The translations under genes and the position numbers were made by a program. This document shows, one piece after another, positions 43,218 through 52,146 of a stretch of 64,000 nt of DNA. Below the pieces are notes generated by a model. It had not been told where the DNA came from, ran no database searches, and saw only the letters and a list, made by a program, of their open reading frames with translations. The stretch is taken from contig JAVBNT010000021.1 of assembly GCA_031551355.1 (NCBI GenBank), positions 1 to 64,000 on the forward strand. The letters are read 5' to 3'. How positions within the stretch are numbered: the stretch's first letter is position 1; the number at the start of each line of letters is the position of its first letter. Source of the DNA: JAVBNT01 sp031551355 (lineage in GTDB: Bacteria; Vulcanimicrobiota; CADAWZ01).

Positions 43218-44645
43218 ATGAAAACACAAATAGCAATAATTCTCATACTCGTTTTAATACCGTTTCTAAGCGGGTGCGGAAGCCAAAACTGTAACCAGAC
43301 GTTCAGCTCATCGCCGGCCCCCAGGCCTATACCCATACCAACGCCCACTCCAACACCAACACCAACGCCAACACCAACACCTACACCAACACCTACTCCA
43401 TTCAGATTAACTGCACATGTGATGCATATGCTTAATCACAGCCTGCCGGTAGCCAACGTAACAGTACATCTTCCTGACGGAACCACAACCGTTCTTACAG
43501 ATCCTTCAGGGGAATTTTCATATGATTTCATACCTGAACCGAATTCAAGATTCATGCTGACGTTTACAAAAGACAAATACATAATACAGACTATGGAAGT
43601 CGAAGTCGATGCGGACGGCACCATCACCTATACTCCCAGCGTCTATGCCTATATACCGCTTAATCAGGCAAGCATAAATTATGCGTCAACCCAGGTAACT
43701 ACCACCTACCCCCATCAATACACGGCACTTTCCAAAGACGGAAAATATCTGTATCTTACAGCCACCAATCAAAGCGTCATAATGCGCCTTAATCTGGAAG
43801 ACACCGGCGACTACATAATATTTGCCGGAACTCTTTACAACGGAAATTATCAGGACGGCCCAGGGAATTCAGCAAAATTCAGCGGCCCATCCGGAATAGT
43901 TCTTTCCAGTGACGGCGACACACTTTACGTAAGTGAAGCTTATGGAAACAGAATCAGGAAAATAACGGGAGTAAAAAATGCCGATTCGGCTGCAGACGTT
44001 ACCGTGTACACAGTCGCCTCAAATACGAACGCCTCCACATTAAACGGACCGTCGAATATGGCTATAACCTCCGATGACAATATTCTCTATGTCGCCAATG
44101 TCAACGGAGGAAACGTCTTGAAAATTACCGGAGTAAAAAATGCCGTATCAATCTCAGGAGTGACTTCCGCAGCCGCAGTTTCCGGATGGAGTATGAGCCA
44201 GCCAAGAGATGTGGCCCTTGCATCGGATGAAGACACACTCTTCGTAACAGATCCCGGCGCCAATATAATCGTAAAATTAACCGGGGTAAAAAATCTCTCG
44301 GCAGTAAACAAAACAACTATGGCCGGAGTAATGTGGCAGGCGGGAGACATTTCCGAATGCAGCGGCAATACGGCAAAATTTAACAATCCTTACGGAATAA
44401 AGCTGGCGTCTGATGACGATACTATTTTTGTCGCCGACAGACAAAGCGGCAAGATCAAAAAAATAACCGGACTTAAAACCGCCGCATCGGCAAACGACAC
44501 ATATGTAACAGCAATACAGGCAACGACAGACAGCGGAAATCTTTACGGCATTACAATGAACGATACCGACAGTATTCTCTACTATCCGAGTTTTGACAAT
44601 ATGTCGCCTCTGCCGCATGTAAGTAAAATTACGGCAACCGAATAA
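43218..44645 (+). CDS. NHL-propeller lipoprotein with Thr-Pro tether
   Basis: This 475-residue protein has a signal peptide with lipobox FLSGC (16-20), a Pro-Thr tether (about 37-62) encoded by a near-perfect hexanucleotide repeat, and a CarboxypepD_reg-like domain (about 64-140, ending in FTKDKYIIQ). NHL-like blades to the C-terminus have segments such as SGPSGIVLSSDGDTLYVSE and NRIRKITGVKNA. The architecture is the same as in the lipoprotein at 7355-8767. The rigid Pro-rich tether would hold the propeller away from the membrane. The ligand is unknown. Confidence 0.85.
   Translation: MKTQIAIILILVLIPFLSGCGSQNCNQTFSSSPAPRPIPIPTPTPTPTPTPTPTPTPTPTPFRLTAHVMHMLNHSLPVANVTVHLPDGTTTVLTDPSGEFSYDFIPEPNSRFMLTFTKDKYIIQTMEVEVDADGTITYTPSVYAYIPLNQASINYASTQVTTTYPHQYTALSKDGKYLYLTATNQSVIMRLNLEDTGDYIIFAGTLYNGNYQDGPGNSAKFSGPSGIVLSSDGDTLYVSEAYGNRIRKITGVKNADSAADVTVYTVASNTNASTLNGPSNMAITSDDNILYVANVNGGNVLKITGVKNAVSISGVTSAAAVSGWSMSQPRDVALASDEDTLFVTDPGANIIVKLTGVKNLSAVNKTTMAGVMWQAGDISECSGNTAKFNNPYGIKLASDDDTIFVADRQSGKIKKITGLKTAASANDTYVTAIQATTDSGNLYGITMNDTDSILYYPSFDNMSPLPHVSKITATE
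43331..43400 (+). repeat. Hexanucleotide microsatellite encoding (Thr-Pro)n
   Basis: Tandem CCAACA/CCTACA-type hexamers encode about a dozen Thr-Pro dipeptides. Copy-number change would alter tether length without shifting the frame. Confidence 0.8.
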
Positions 44646-44660
44646 ACAGTGATTCCTGCA

Positions 44661-44706
44661 AAATAAGCCTTTTCGTCCAGGTGAGGAAAGGCTTATTTTT
44701 ATTTTG
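44661..44706 (+). terminator. Intrinsic terminator after the propeller lipoprotein
   Basis: AATAAGCCTTT pairs with AAAGGCTTATT around a 14-base loop, followed by TTTATTTT. The start of the following MFEK-family gene lies 107 bases further on. Confidence 0.8.
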
Positions 44707-44812
44707 TAAATATAACAGCGAAACATAAATACAGTGAGAGCAAAAAAACAAAAAGGGGTTTGCAAAAAAACAGGAAAATTTTATATACCAGCAATAAAAG
44801 GTCCCGGCAAAA

Positions 44813-46147
44813 ATGTTTGATAAAATATTCGGCAAACACCACAAAAAAGAAACAAAAGTGAAAATCATCGGCAACCTGAAAAAAAAATTCCCCCAGTGGC
44901 AGGGCCCTGTTTTTCTCATCGAGGTCGAAAGCGGTAAAAATATTCTGCGGACAGAGCTTCTCAAAAATCATAAAAAACATATGCTGGCCCTGATGTTTGA
45001 AGATGTTCCATTGGTAAAACTGCATGGGGATGACAAATTCTGTTGCACCTGCAAGAAAAAAATATCACTGGGCTACGGACTTGACAGAATAAAAAGCGCG
45101 GCTCTTGTTCAACAAGTGGGGATCAGGCTTAACGAAGCTAAGTCCAGTGAAGATGCGCTAAGCGAAATAATTCCCGTTCTGGAAATACTTCCTTCCGGCT
45201 ATTATGCCGTTGCCGACATGAAACTGTCACCAACAGACGGTGAAGGCAATTTTTTCTGGAAACAGCAAAAAATAACAGGAGGATACCGTTATTGCGGTGA
45301 TGTGGAATATATTAATAAATTAGGTCCGTCATATATCATCCCCACACAGTCCCCGATATCATATAATCCCCATACAGTCGAATATTATCGCTCAACCCCC
45401 GGACTCAGAGCGCTCTCATACTTTCTCAAAGGAGGGCTTTGCGCCTTGCTTGACGGACATAATAAAGCAACAGCGGCCTCTGTTTCCGGCATATATCTGA
45501 ACTCGATAGTAATTATCCCGGCCGGCATAAATATTTATTACGAAACACTTACAAACGAGCAAATGTCCATGGAGCCGGTTACACGTGAACTAATTCTCCG
45601 GGGCCGGAAAGCCAACGTTTTCATAGATTTTGCCGGTTATGAATTCGAGCCGGAAAAACTGGGAATCTCACTCCTAAAACCAGCTTTGGAAGAAATAAAT
45701 ATAACGGAAAGGCTCTTCGACAACCTGCTTAGTATAACAGATGAGACGTTCAGTATCTTTGAATGGGATAAAAAAATTCTCGAAAGCGCAAGTGGTTTTT
45801 CCACCGCCGCAGAAACAATTGCCACTGCGGTCTCAAACAATATTTCCAGAAAAATGATAGATAGGATAAATAGTATCATAGACAAGGACAAAATTTTTGA
45901 CCCTGACCAAATTCTTCACATTGCCGAGTCTATGTATATCATCAAGAGCCCCAAATTCATAGATCTGGCATTTCATATTTGTCTGAAAGAAAAACATTAC
46001 GGATTAAAAGAGCACATTTTCAAAATGCTTTCCCATATAAAGGATGAGAGAGTCCAATTTTTTTTCACCGAAGCTCTCTCGGCAAGCGGCAACGAAGCTT
46101 CACGGCTTTTAAGCTGCGCAAAAAAACTTTGGACAGGGCATGAGTGA
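44813..46147 (+). CDS. MFEK-family paralog 3
   Basis: This 444-residue protein is the most divergent of the three paralogs. It keeps MFDKIFGK at the start, the Cys motif (CCTCKKKIS then LGYGLDRI), DGEGNFFWK, and the ParB-like ALLDGHNKATAA followed by SIVIIPA. The C-terminal half is helical. AAGGTCC lies upstream of the ATG. It sits apart from the tandem pair by two lipoprotein genes. Function is unknown. Confidence 0.75.
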   Translation: MFDKIFGKHHKKETKVKIIGNLKKKFPQWQGPVFLIEVESGKNILRTELLKNHKKHMLALMFEDVPLVKLHGDDKFCCTCKKKISLGYGLDRIKSAALVQQVGIRLNEAKSSEDALSEIIPVLEILPSGYYAVADMKLSPTDGEGNFFWKQQKITGGYRYCGDVEYINKLGPSYIIPTQSPISYNPHTVEYYRSTPGLRALSYFLKGGLCALLDGHNKATAASVSGIYLNSIVIIPAGINIYYETLTNEQMSMEPVTRELILRGRKANVFIDFAGYEFEPEKLGISLLKPALEEINITERLFDNLLSITDETFSIFEWDKKILESASGFSTAAETIATAVSNNISRKMIDRINSIIDKDKIFDPDQILHIAESMYIIKSPKFIDLAFHICLKEKHYGLKEHIFKMLSHIKDERVQFFFTEALSASGNEASRLLSCAKKLWTGHE

Positions 46148-46159
46148 TTTTTTTATAAA

Positions 46160-47755
46160 TTACCCAAAATAAGCTTCATCCTGCTCAATCATTGACAATA
46201 CCCAACTGAAGTCGCCGCCGGTAACTTTGGTGTTGCAGTATTCACACAAACCGGCAGTGCTTACTTTAACCGGAGCCCCGCAGTTTGGACACCGCTCCGT
46301 GGAAAGCTCGGTGCTTGAAACACCCGACTTGCGTATAAAGGTCCAATATTCGGAAAAGATTCGCGGAGACACGGAAGAAGAGCTGATAGAGGAGCCGTTA
46401 AGGCTTACGGTATAATCTTTCATTCGGGCCTGTATTCTGACCGTTATACTGTCATAAAACTTATCGACTTCAACCCTGCAGATCTCAATGCCGCTGATTT
46501 TTATATCCTCAAGAACATTGCGTTTGTTCTCCTGTATGTATTTCTCCATCCAATAACGGTGCTGCGCAAACAAATGATCCGTTTCATACGGCCTTGCCAT
46601 TTCCCATTTTCGTGAAGTCCAGGCTGTCTGAATTTTCATAAATACGTCAGCGGCGTGGTTTATAAAACCATTCCAGTCAAAGAAAGGATCGCTCTGCTCC
46701 AATGCCGACCTGCGCGCTTCCAAACCGTCCTGAAAAACGGTAGGTAAATTAGTACCGTCCTCAACCCCGCCGAAACCGTCTTCAATCGGCGGTTTAAAAT
46801 CAGCATAGAAAACTTCTATCTGCTCCACATTCCAATAAAAATGTCCATTTGCAGCAACATTGCTGCAGTATGGGCAGCGCCCGTCTGTATCCGGCTGTGA
46901 AGTGTTTCCGCACGACGGACACGAAAAGATCTCAATTTTATCCGGTTCAGGTGACAATACGCCCTTATCCCTCACAAACTTCCAGCGTTCGCGCAGTTCA
47001 AAAGATCCCCATCTTTCAGTCCCGTTTTCACCGGCAATGCTTTCATCATAATTTGACTCAAACAAAACGACAATCTCATCATGCTGCGGATTTGATTTTA
47101 AATCGACAAAAGCTATATTACACACACCGATTACAACGTTGGCAATACGTTTCGTGGGACTGCCGACACTTTTCAGGGCCGCGTCGAGTAGCTGCGGGGA
47201 CATATAGAATTTAACGGTCTCAAATTGTTTTTTCCCACGCTCAATATGAAACCGGGTATAAAGCAATTGGGCAAAATCCAAAAATACCGTTCTTGAAAAG
47301 TTGGCATCCCGCCGTTTATACTCCTCGATTAGAGCGGTAACGGCACGTGCCGGCAAAGCTCCCGGCCGTGTCCACGGGGCGTTCGTATAGGAGGAAAAAG
47401 CACTGCGTAATCCCTTATATGAAAAAGGAAAAGCCAAACGCTTATTTTTAGCCGCCTCCTCACTGGAATATTTAACATAGCGGATAAGAATGATGATAAG
47501 AATAATCGCCACCGGGACAATTACATCATACGCCGTTGAAAAAGACCCTGAGCTGCTTCTTGAAGAAGAACCGTAACCGGAGCCTGAGCGCGAATAAGAA
47601 GAAGAACTGGAACGCGATGAAGAAGAACCGGAAGAACGGCTGTAGGAATGCCCGCCTCCGGCACGGGCGATGACAAAATCAGAAACAATGCCGACGAAAA
47701 AAACAACCGAGATAAAAATTACGATAAATTTAAAGGCTTTAAAAAAATTCATCAT
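46160..47755 (-). CDS. Membrane-anchored double Tim44-like protein with two zinc ribbons
   Basis: This 531-residue protein has a signal/anchor helix (about 8-30), a Ser/Arg/Gly-rich stretch (about 35-75) and a second membrane helix (about 78-93). Two Tim44-like domains (about 130-260 and 345-460) follow, each ending in a rubredoxin-type ribbon: CPSC...CPYC near 278 and CPNC...CEYC at 489-507. Tim44-like domains bind membranes or translocating proteins; bacterial roles are mostly unknown. Duplication of a domain-plus-ribbon unit is visible in the parallel order FSEYWTFIRKSGV/RERWKFVRDKGV before each ribbon. I chose the ATG at 47755 because a GGAGGGAG site lies upstream. Confidence 0.78.
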   Translation of the reverse strand: MMNFFKAFKFIVIFISVVFFVGIVSDFVIARAGGGHSYSRSSGSSSSRSSSSSYSRSGSGYGSSSRSSSGSFSTAYDVIVPVAIILIIILIRYVKYSSEEAAKNKRLAFPFSYKGLRSAFSSYTNAPWTRPGALPARAVTALIEEYKRRDANFSRTVFLDFAQLLYTRFHIERGKKQFETVKFYMSPQLLDAALKSVGSPTKRIANVVIGVCNIAFVDLKSNPQHDEIVVLFESNYDESIAGENGTERWGSFELRERWKFVRDKGVLSPEPDKIEIFSCPSCGNTSQPDTDGRCPYCSNVAANGHFYWNVEQIEVFYADFKPPIEDGFGGVEDGTNLPTVFQDGLEARRSALEQSDPFFDWNGFINHAADVFMKIQTAWTSRKWEMARPYETDHLFAQHRYWMEKYIQENKRNVLEDIKISGIEICRVEVDKFYDSITVRIQARMKDYTVSLNGSSISSSSVSPRIFSEYWTFIRKSGVSSTELSTERCPNCGAPVKVSTAGLCEYCNTKVTGGDFSWVLSMIEQDEAYFG

Positions 47756-47831
47756 AACGTAAACTCCCTCCAAATATTTCAATTAAGCGGGACACCGTAA
47801 ATTACAATACTTCGGTTATTTGTGTTAAAAT

Positions 47832-48776
47832 TCAATATTTTTTAAAAAGCATGACCGAGATAACTACCGTCAACAACAAAGCCAGTGAAGCAACGATCAA
47901 AAATCCCGCCGGATGGGCGGTCCATGGAACAGGCACATTCATACCCCAAAAACTTGATACCATTGTCGGAATGGCAAGAATAATCGTTATAACCGTTAAT
48001 GTACGCATAACATCATTAAGATTATTGGAAATAACAGAAGCGAAAGCATCCATCATCCCCGTCAAAACGTCGCGGTGTATGCTGACCATTTCCAGTGCCT
48101 GATCATTTTCGATGATGGCATCTTCAAGAATATCTTCATCTTCTTCAAAAAAACGCAGAAGATGCTGGAATTGCGGAGTCTTTCTCATTCTTAACAGCTT
48201 TTTCTGAACAAGACCGTTATCCTTAAGGGCAGTAGTGAAATAAACAAGACTCCTCTCCAATTCAAAAAGCTGGAAAAGCATCTTATTCTTCATGGATTTT
48301 CTCAAAATTATTTCAATTCTGTCGGACTGGCGGGTTATATAGCGCAAATGGCGCAAATATAATTCTGCCATTTTATATTGAATCTGGAACAGAAATCTGG
48401 TCTTTTTGGAAGTATCAAACAACGGTGCTCTATCAGCATTAAAACAGGCAAAAACATCACTGTGTTTCGTACACACGGTAATAAAATATTCTGTTGTGAT
48501 TATAATACCGAGAGGAATTGCATCAAAATTGTTCTCATCTATGAGTATCGGAGTGTTGGTGATCACAAGCAGTGTATTTTCTTCCTGCTCCAAACGCGAA
48601 CGCTCCTCCGCATCAAGGGCGGCGCCGAGAAAATCTATCGGCACATTACAAATCTCAGATACGGACTTTAGCTCGTCAGGAGACGGATTTACAAGGTGTA
48701 TCCAGGAACCGCGTTCTAAAGACGACAAGGAAAGCTCTTTTAGTTCGTTGCCTGCTGTCTTATATATTGTTATCAT
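47832..48776 (-). CDS. corA: CorA-family magnesium/divalent cation transporter
   Basis: This 314-residue protein has a cytoplasmic N-terminal domain with long helices (about 1-245) and two C-terminal membrane helices. The first membrane helix ends in the GMN signature (SSFWGMNVPVPW). It works as a pentameric Mg2+ channel in the inner membrane. The ATG at 48776 is chosen because AGGTG lies 6 bases before it; an ATG two codons earlier is also possible. It is 55 bases upstream of the Tim44-like gene's promoter side, same strand. Confidence 0.9.
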   Translation of the reverse strand: MITIYKTAGNELKELSLSSLERGSWIHLVNPSPDELKSVSEICNVPIDFLGAALDAEERSRLEQEENTLLVITNTPILIDENNFDAIPLGIIITTEYFITVCTKHSDVFACFNADRAPLFDTSKKTRFLFQIQYKMAELYLRHLRYITRQSDRIEIILRKSMKNKMLFQLFELERSLVYFTTALKDNGLVQKKLLRMRKTPQFQHLLRFFEEDEDILEDAIIENDQALEMVSIHRDVLTGMMDAFASVISNNLNDVMRTLTVITIILAIPTMVSSFWGMNVPVPWTAHPAGFLIVASLALLLTVVISVMLFKKY

Positions 48777-48868
48777 ATCCATCACCTGATTTTTCTGCAA
48801 ATTTTACTATTAAATACAGTTACTGCCCGGTCAAACAATGTTTTCACACGGACGCATAATGCGCGCCT

Positions 48869-49342
48869 CTACGATTCTTTTTTTTCGGATGCTGTGTCAT
48901 GCTGCTCTTCAACAGGCTTACTTTCAGTCTCCGGTTCTTCTTTCGCGGTTTGTGCAGATTCCTTAACCTGTGGTTTCGCAGGTTCTTCTATCTTATTTTC
49001 CTGTTTAGGCTCTTCCTTTTTCGAGAAAGAAAGTACTGACTTCTCATAAAAAGGTTTCGACCACTGCGATTCATAGTGTATACACTTTTTAGGGCATACT
49101 TCAACACATACGATACACATTATACAGCGATCCAGATAAAATCTCAGTTCTTTTTTAAGATCTACTTCTATTGCCTTGGCCGGACATTTTCTTGAACAGC
49201 TACCGCAAAAAATACATTCAGGCTGATCAAAACTTATATGTCCGCGCACATCCTCAGGAAGCTTTCTCGGCGTAGCAGGATATAACCTTGTGGCCACTCC
49301 TGTAAATAAATTCTTTAAAATAACGGGCAACATAAACGGCAT
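48869..49342 (-). CDS. echF: Ech hydrogenase ferredoxin subunit EchF
   Basis: This 157-residue protein has two [4Fe-4S] motifs, C43-C46-C49-C53 and C73-C76-C79-C83, as in EchF/NuoI. It passes electrons between soluble ferredoxin and the NiFe subunits. The C-terminal about 55 residues form an unusual charged Lys/Glu/Pro tail absent from typical EchF. I start at the ATG at 49342 (GAGGTG upstream). It is last in the six-gene ech operon. Confidence 0.88.
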   Translation of the reverse strand: MPFMLPVILKNLFTGVATRLYPATPRKLPEDVRGHISFDQPECIFCGSCSRKCPAKAIEVDLKKELRFYLDRCIMCIVCVEVCPKKCIHYESQWSKPFYEKSVLSFSKKEEPKQENKIEEPAKPQVKESAQTAKEEPETESKPVEEQHDTASEKKES

Positions 49343-49352
49343 AATACCCACC

Positions 49353-50441
49353 TCACCTCTCTGTGCAACTGATACATGGATCCAACGAATGAACGATCAC
49401 GGGAACATCGGCATGATACATTCCCGGAAGCATAACAAGCAGCGAAGGCAAATTCGAATAAGTCGGAGTTTTAACCCTGACTCTTTCCAGGAATTTCGAT
49501 CCGTTTGTTTTGATATAATAGAAACACTCGCCACGCGGCTGTTCCGTTCTGGCAACAAACTCGCCTGCAGGCGGGTTTCCAACATGTTTAACAAACAAAT
49601 CTCCATCAACAAGATGATCTAAAACATATAGCTGTATATCGATAGATTGAATCGTTTCACGGATACGTACTTTCATTCTTGAGTAACAGTCACCGCCCGA
49701 TTCAATAATCGGCTCAAATCCAAACTCCTTATAAACAGAGCTATCATCCATTCTAATATCTTCCGGAACTCCACTGCCGCGGGCAACAGGACCTACCGTT
49801 CCCCACTTTACAGCGTCTTCTTTCGAGATTACTCCGCGCTCCACGCTACGGAACTTAACCGTATAATCGTTTTCAATAACCTTATTGAGGGCTGCTGCTT
49901 CACGGCGAAGCTCCTTAAGCTCGGTTTTAGCTATTTTAATCTGTTCACTATTCATATCACGCCTTACACCACCGATAATACAAACCGAATGGGTAAGACG
50001 GTGCCCGGTAGTAAGCTCAAGCAAATCCATTACACGCTCGCGTATGCGGGCATACTGCATGAAAATACTCTCAAATCCGAAAGACTCGGCAAAAAGACCG
50101 GTCCACAAAAGATGGCTGTGTACCCTTGTCATCTCAGTCCAAAGAACTCGGAGACAATCAGCCCTTTCAGGAATTTCAAGATCCCACACACCTTCAACCG
50201 CCCTGCAGAACGTCAATCCATGTATCAGGCTGCAAAAACCGCAAATTCTCTCACAAAGGTACAAACTCTGAGTAAACTCGCTAAGTTCGCAGCCTTTTTC
50301 TATACCTCTGTGTCCATAACCGAACGCCGGCATAACGCTGACAACCTTCTCATCCTCATAAGTCAGTTGAAGCTGGACAGGCTCCGGAAGCACAGGATGC
50401 TGAGGACCAAATGGTATTGTTGTTTTAGGATGTTCCGACAT
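49353..50441 (-). CDS. echE: Ech [NiFe] hydrogenase large subunit EchE
   Basis: This 362-residue catalytic subunit carries both nickel-binding Cys pairs: C67/C70 in ERICGFC and C356/C359 in DPCISC. This distinguishes it from the NuoD subunit of complex I. Only three residues follow the last Cys, so no C-terminal propeptide needs removal, as in other Ech-type enzymes. It reduces protons to H2 or the reverse. Maturation genes (hyp) are not in the window. Confidence 0.93.
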   Translation of the reverse strand: MSEHPKTTIPFGPQHPVLPEPVQLQLTYEDEKVVSVMPAFGYGHRGIEKGCELSEFTQSLYLCERICGFCSLIHGLTFCRAVEGVWDLEIPERADCLRVLWTEMTRVHSHLLWTGLFAESFGFESIFMQYARIRERVMDLLELTTGHRLTHSVCIIGGVRRDMNSEQIKIAKTELKELRREAAALNKVIENDYTVKFRSVERGVISKEDAVKWGTVGPVARGSGVPEDIRMDDSSVYKEFGFEPIIESGGDCYSRMKVRIRETIQSIDIQLYVLDHLVDGDLFVKHVGNPPAGEFVARTEQPRGECFYYIKTNGSKFLERVRVKTPTYSNLPSLLVMLPGMYHADVPVIVHSLDPCISCTER

Positions 50442-50444
50442 TTT

Positions 50445-50807
50445 TTACGCCTCCTCCTTCTTCGGTTTACGCATAGGAGTTACCGGGCTGTCATTAGCAA
50501 GAAAAAGATGGCCCTTATAATCAACTGCAAGATTTTTTATCTTAACTCCATAAAATTCCTGGAATTCATTCTCATTTAATATCGCGCATAAATAAATATC
50601 TGATATACTTGGGAGTTCTTCATATTCTCCTATTATCAGCCTGTAGACATGCATCTCATATTGCGGAGGCATTGAAAAAAAATAATTTATTTCAAAACTG
50701 TCACCCAAATCAACACAGGTCATTACTATAAAACGTCCGCCGTTTGAAGCAACACCGATAACTTCATCAAGAAGCTCGTCTTTCTTTATTCGTTTAAGAT
50801 TTCTCAT
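50445..50807 (-). CDS. echD: Ech hydrogenase subunit EchD (NuoC-like)
   Basis: This 120-residue NuoC/30-kDa-type subunit has DLGDSFEINYFFSMPP and SDIYLCAILNENEFQEFYGV segments. It is a structural connector beside the large subunit. It shares its first base with the stop codon of echC. Confidence 0.85.
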   Translation of the reverse strand: MRNLKRIKKDELLDEVIGVASNGGRFIVMTCVDLGDSFEINYFFSMPPQYEMHVYRLIIGEYEELPSISDIYLCAILNENEFQEFYGVKIKNLAVDYKGHLFLANDSPVTPMRKPKKEEA

Positions 50808-51244
50808 TATTTTTTGCCTCCCTGAAGCTTGGCCAGTTTATCCAAAGCCATCACAACACCGTCAATAATCGCCTCCGGCCTTACGGCGCACCCCGGAACA
50901 TATACGTCGACCGGTATTATTTTATCAACTCCGCCGCATATATTATAACAGTTATGGAAGACGCCGCCTGATAGAGCACAGGTTCCAACCGCAATAACTA
51001 TCTTTGGATTTGGTATCTGATCATAAAGATTTTTCAAAACCCTGGCCGTTTTCCTGTTAACAGGCCCTGTAATCAGCATAACATCGGCATGTTTTGGGTT
51101 TCCCATATTCACGGCGCCAAAACGCTCAATATCATAAACAGGAGTCAGTGAAGCCAAGACCTCAATATCACACCCGTTACAGGAGCTGTTATCAAAATGC
51201 AGTATCCAGGGGGATTTTATACGAGCTGTTTCAATAATTCCCAT
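50807..51244 (-). CDS. echC: Ech hydrogenase small subunit EchC (NuoB-like)
   Basis: This 145-residue subunit holds the proximal [4Fe-4S] cluster with C22, C25, C89 and C119 (SSCNGCDIEV, GTCALSGG, VPGCAVRPE). It lacks the flavodoxin-like N-terminal domain of classical hydrogenases, as expected for group 4. It overlaps both neighbours. Confidence 0.92.
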   Translation of the reverse strand: MGIIETARIKSPWILHFDNSSCNGCDIEVLASLTPVYDIERFGAVNMGNPKHADVMLITGPVNRKTARVLKNLYDQIPNPKIVIAVGTCALSGGVFHNCYNICGGVDKIIPVDVYVPGCAVRPEAIIDGVVMALDKLAKLQGGKK

Positions 51245-52146
51245 TACAGAGCTCCTCTCTTAACAAACAGATAAACAATATTCGTGAGACAGAGAGCCAG
51301 GGTAAAAACCCAGCTATATTTAATCATCCAGCTTGCCGTCATACGGGCGGCAATATTGTCGATAATCATTTCCAGTAAAAACACGGCCAGGGCAATACAG
51401 ATGCCGATCCATATAGGCACCGCCCAAAACAGAGATACGATCGCCAAAAGCAATACTGCTTCATACCACTCGGCCAGAATAAATATTGCATAGTATTCTC
51501 CGGAAAACTCGGTGGTAATCCCTTTAACTATTTCCTGGTGTGCATGGTGCGATGTGCTGAGGTCAAACGGAGACTTACGCAGTTTTATCGTTAAAATCAC
51601 AACCAGGGCAATAAAAATCGGCCACATGGTAATCAGCATCGGCGGTTTTTGAAATATTTCGGAAATCATAAAAGAACCGTTGTTAAGATATATACCGATC
51701 GCCGCAAGAATCAGAACCGGTTCATACGCCAGTATCTGCAACAGTTCACGATTAGCTCCCATATGAGCATACGGAGACTTTACGCTGAAACCTGCAAGCA
51801 CAAGACAAATTCCCGCAAGCCCCATCAGAAAAACGATCAAAAGCATATCCTGCGCCATAAAAATGAACACGAGAGAAAATGCCGTCAAAAACAGATATGC
51901 CCCCATCCAGACAACCTGCATCTTTGATGACAATTTAGACTCTTTGCCCAAGAGCTTGATAAAATCATAAAATGGCTGCAGCAAGGGCGGCCCCTGACGG
52001 CCCTGAAGCCTTGCCGTAAAAATCCTGTCAATTCCTGACAGCAATCCGCCGATAATGGGAGCTAATATAAGTATGAGCATAAAAACAACAATGTCCATAC
52101 ACAGATTGGCAATAGAATTTTCAGATCCTAATAAGTGAAAAATCAT
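51244..52146 (-). CDS. echB: Ech hydrogenase membrane subunit EchB (NuoH-like)
   Basis: This 300-residue protein has about eight membrane helices and the NuoH/HycD signature LQGRQGPPLLQPFYDFIKLL near 48-68. It anchors the soluble arm and forms part of the ion path. Confidence 0.92.
   Translation of the reverse strand: MIFHLLGSENSIANLCMDIVVFMLILILAPIIGGLLSGIDRIFTARLQGRQGPPLLQPFYDFIKLLGKESKLSSKMQVVWMGAYLFLTAFSLVFIFMAQDMLLIVFLMGLAGICLVLAGFSVKSPYAHMGANRELLQILAYEPVLILAAIGIYLNNGSFMISEIFQKPPMLITMWPIFIALVVILTIKLRKSPFDLSTSHHAHQEIVKGITTEFSGEYYAIFILAEWYEAVLLLAIVSLFWAVPIWIGICIALAVFLLEMIIDNIAARMTASWMIKYSWVFTLALCLTNIVYLFVKRGAL

Noticed and set aside
43331..43400. Hexanucleotide tract considered as a phase-variation switch
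   Set aside because: The unit is six bases, so slippage cannot shift the frame; only tether length would change.
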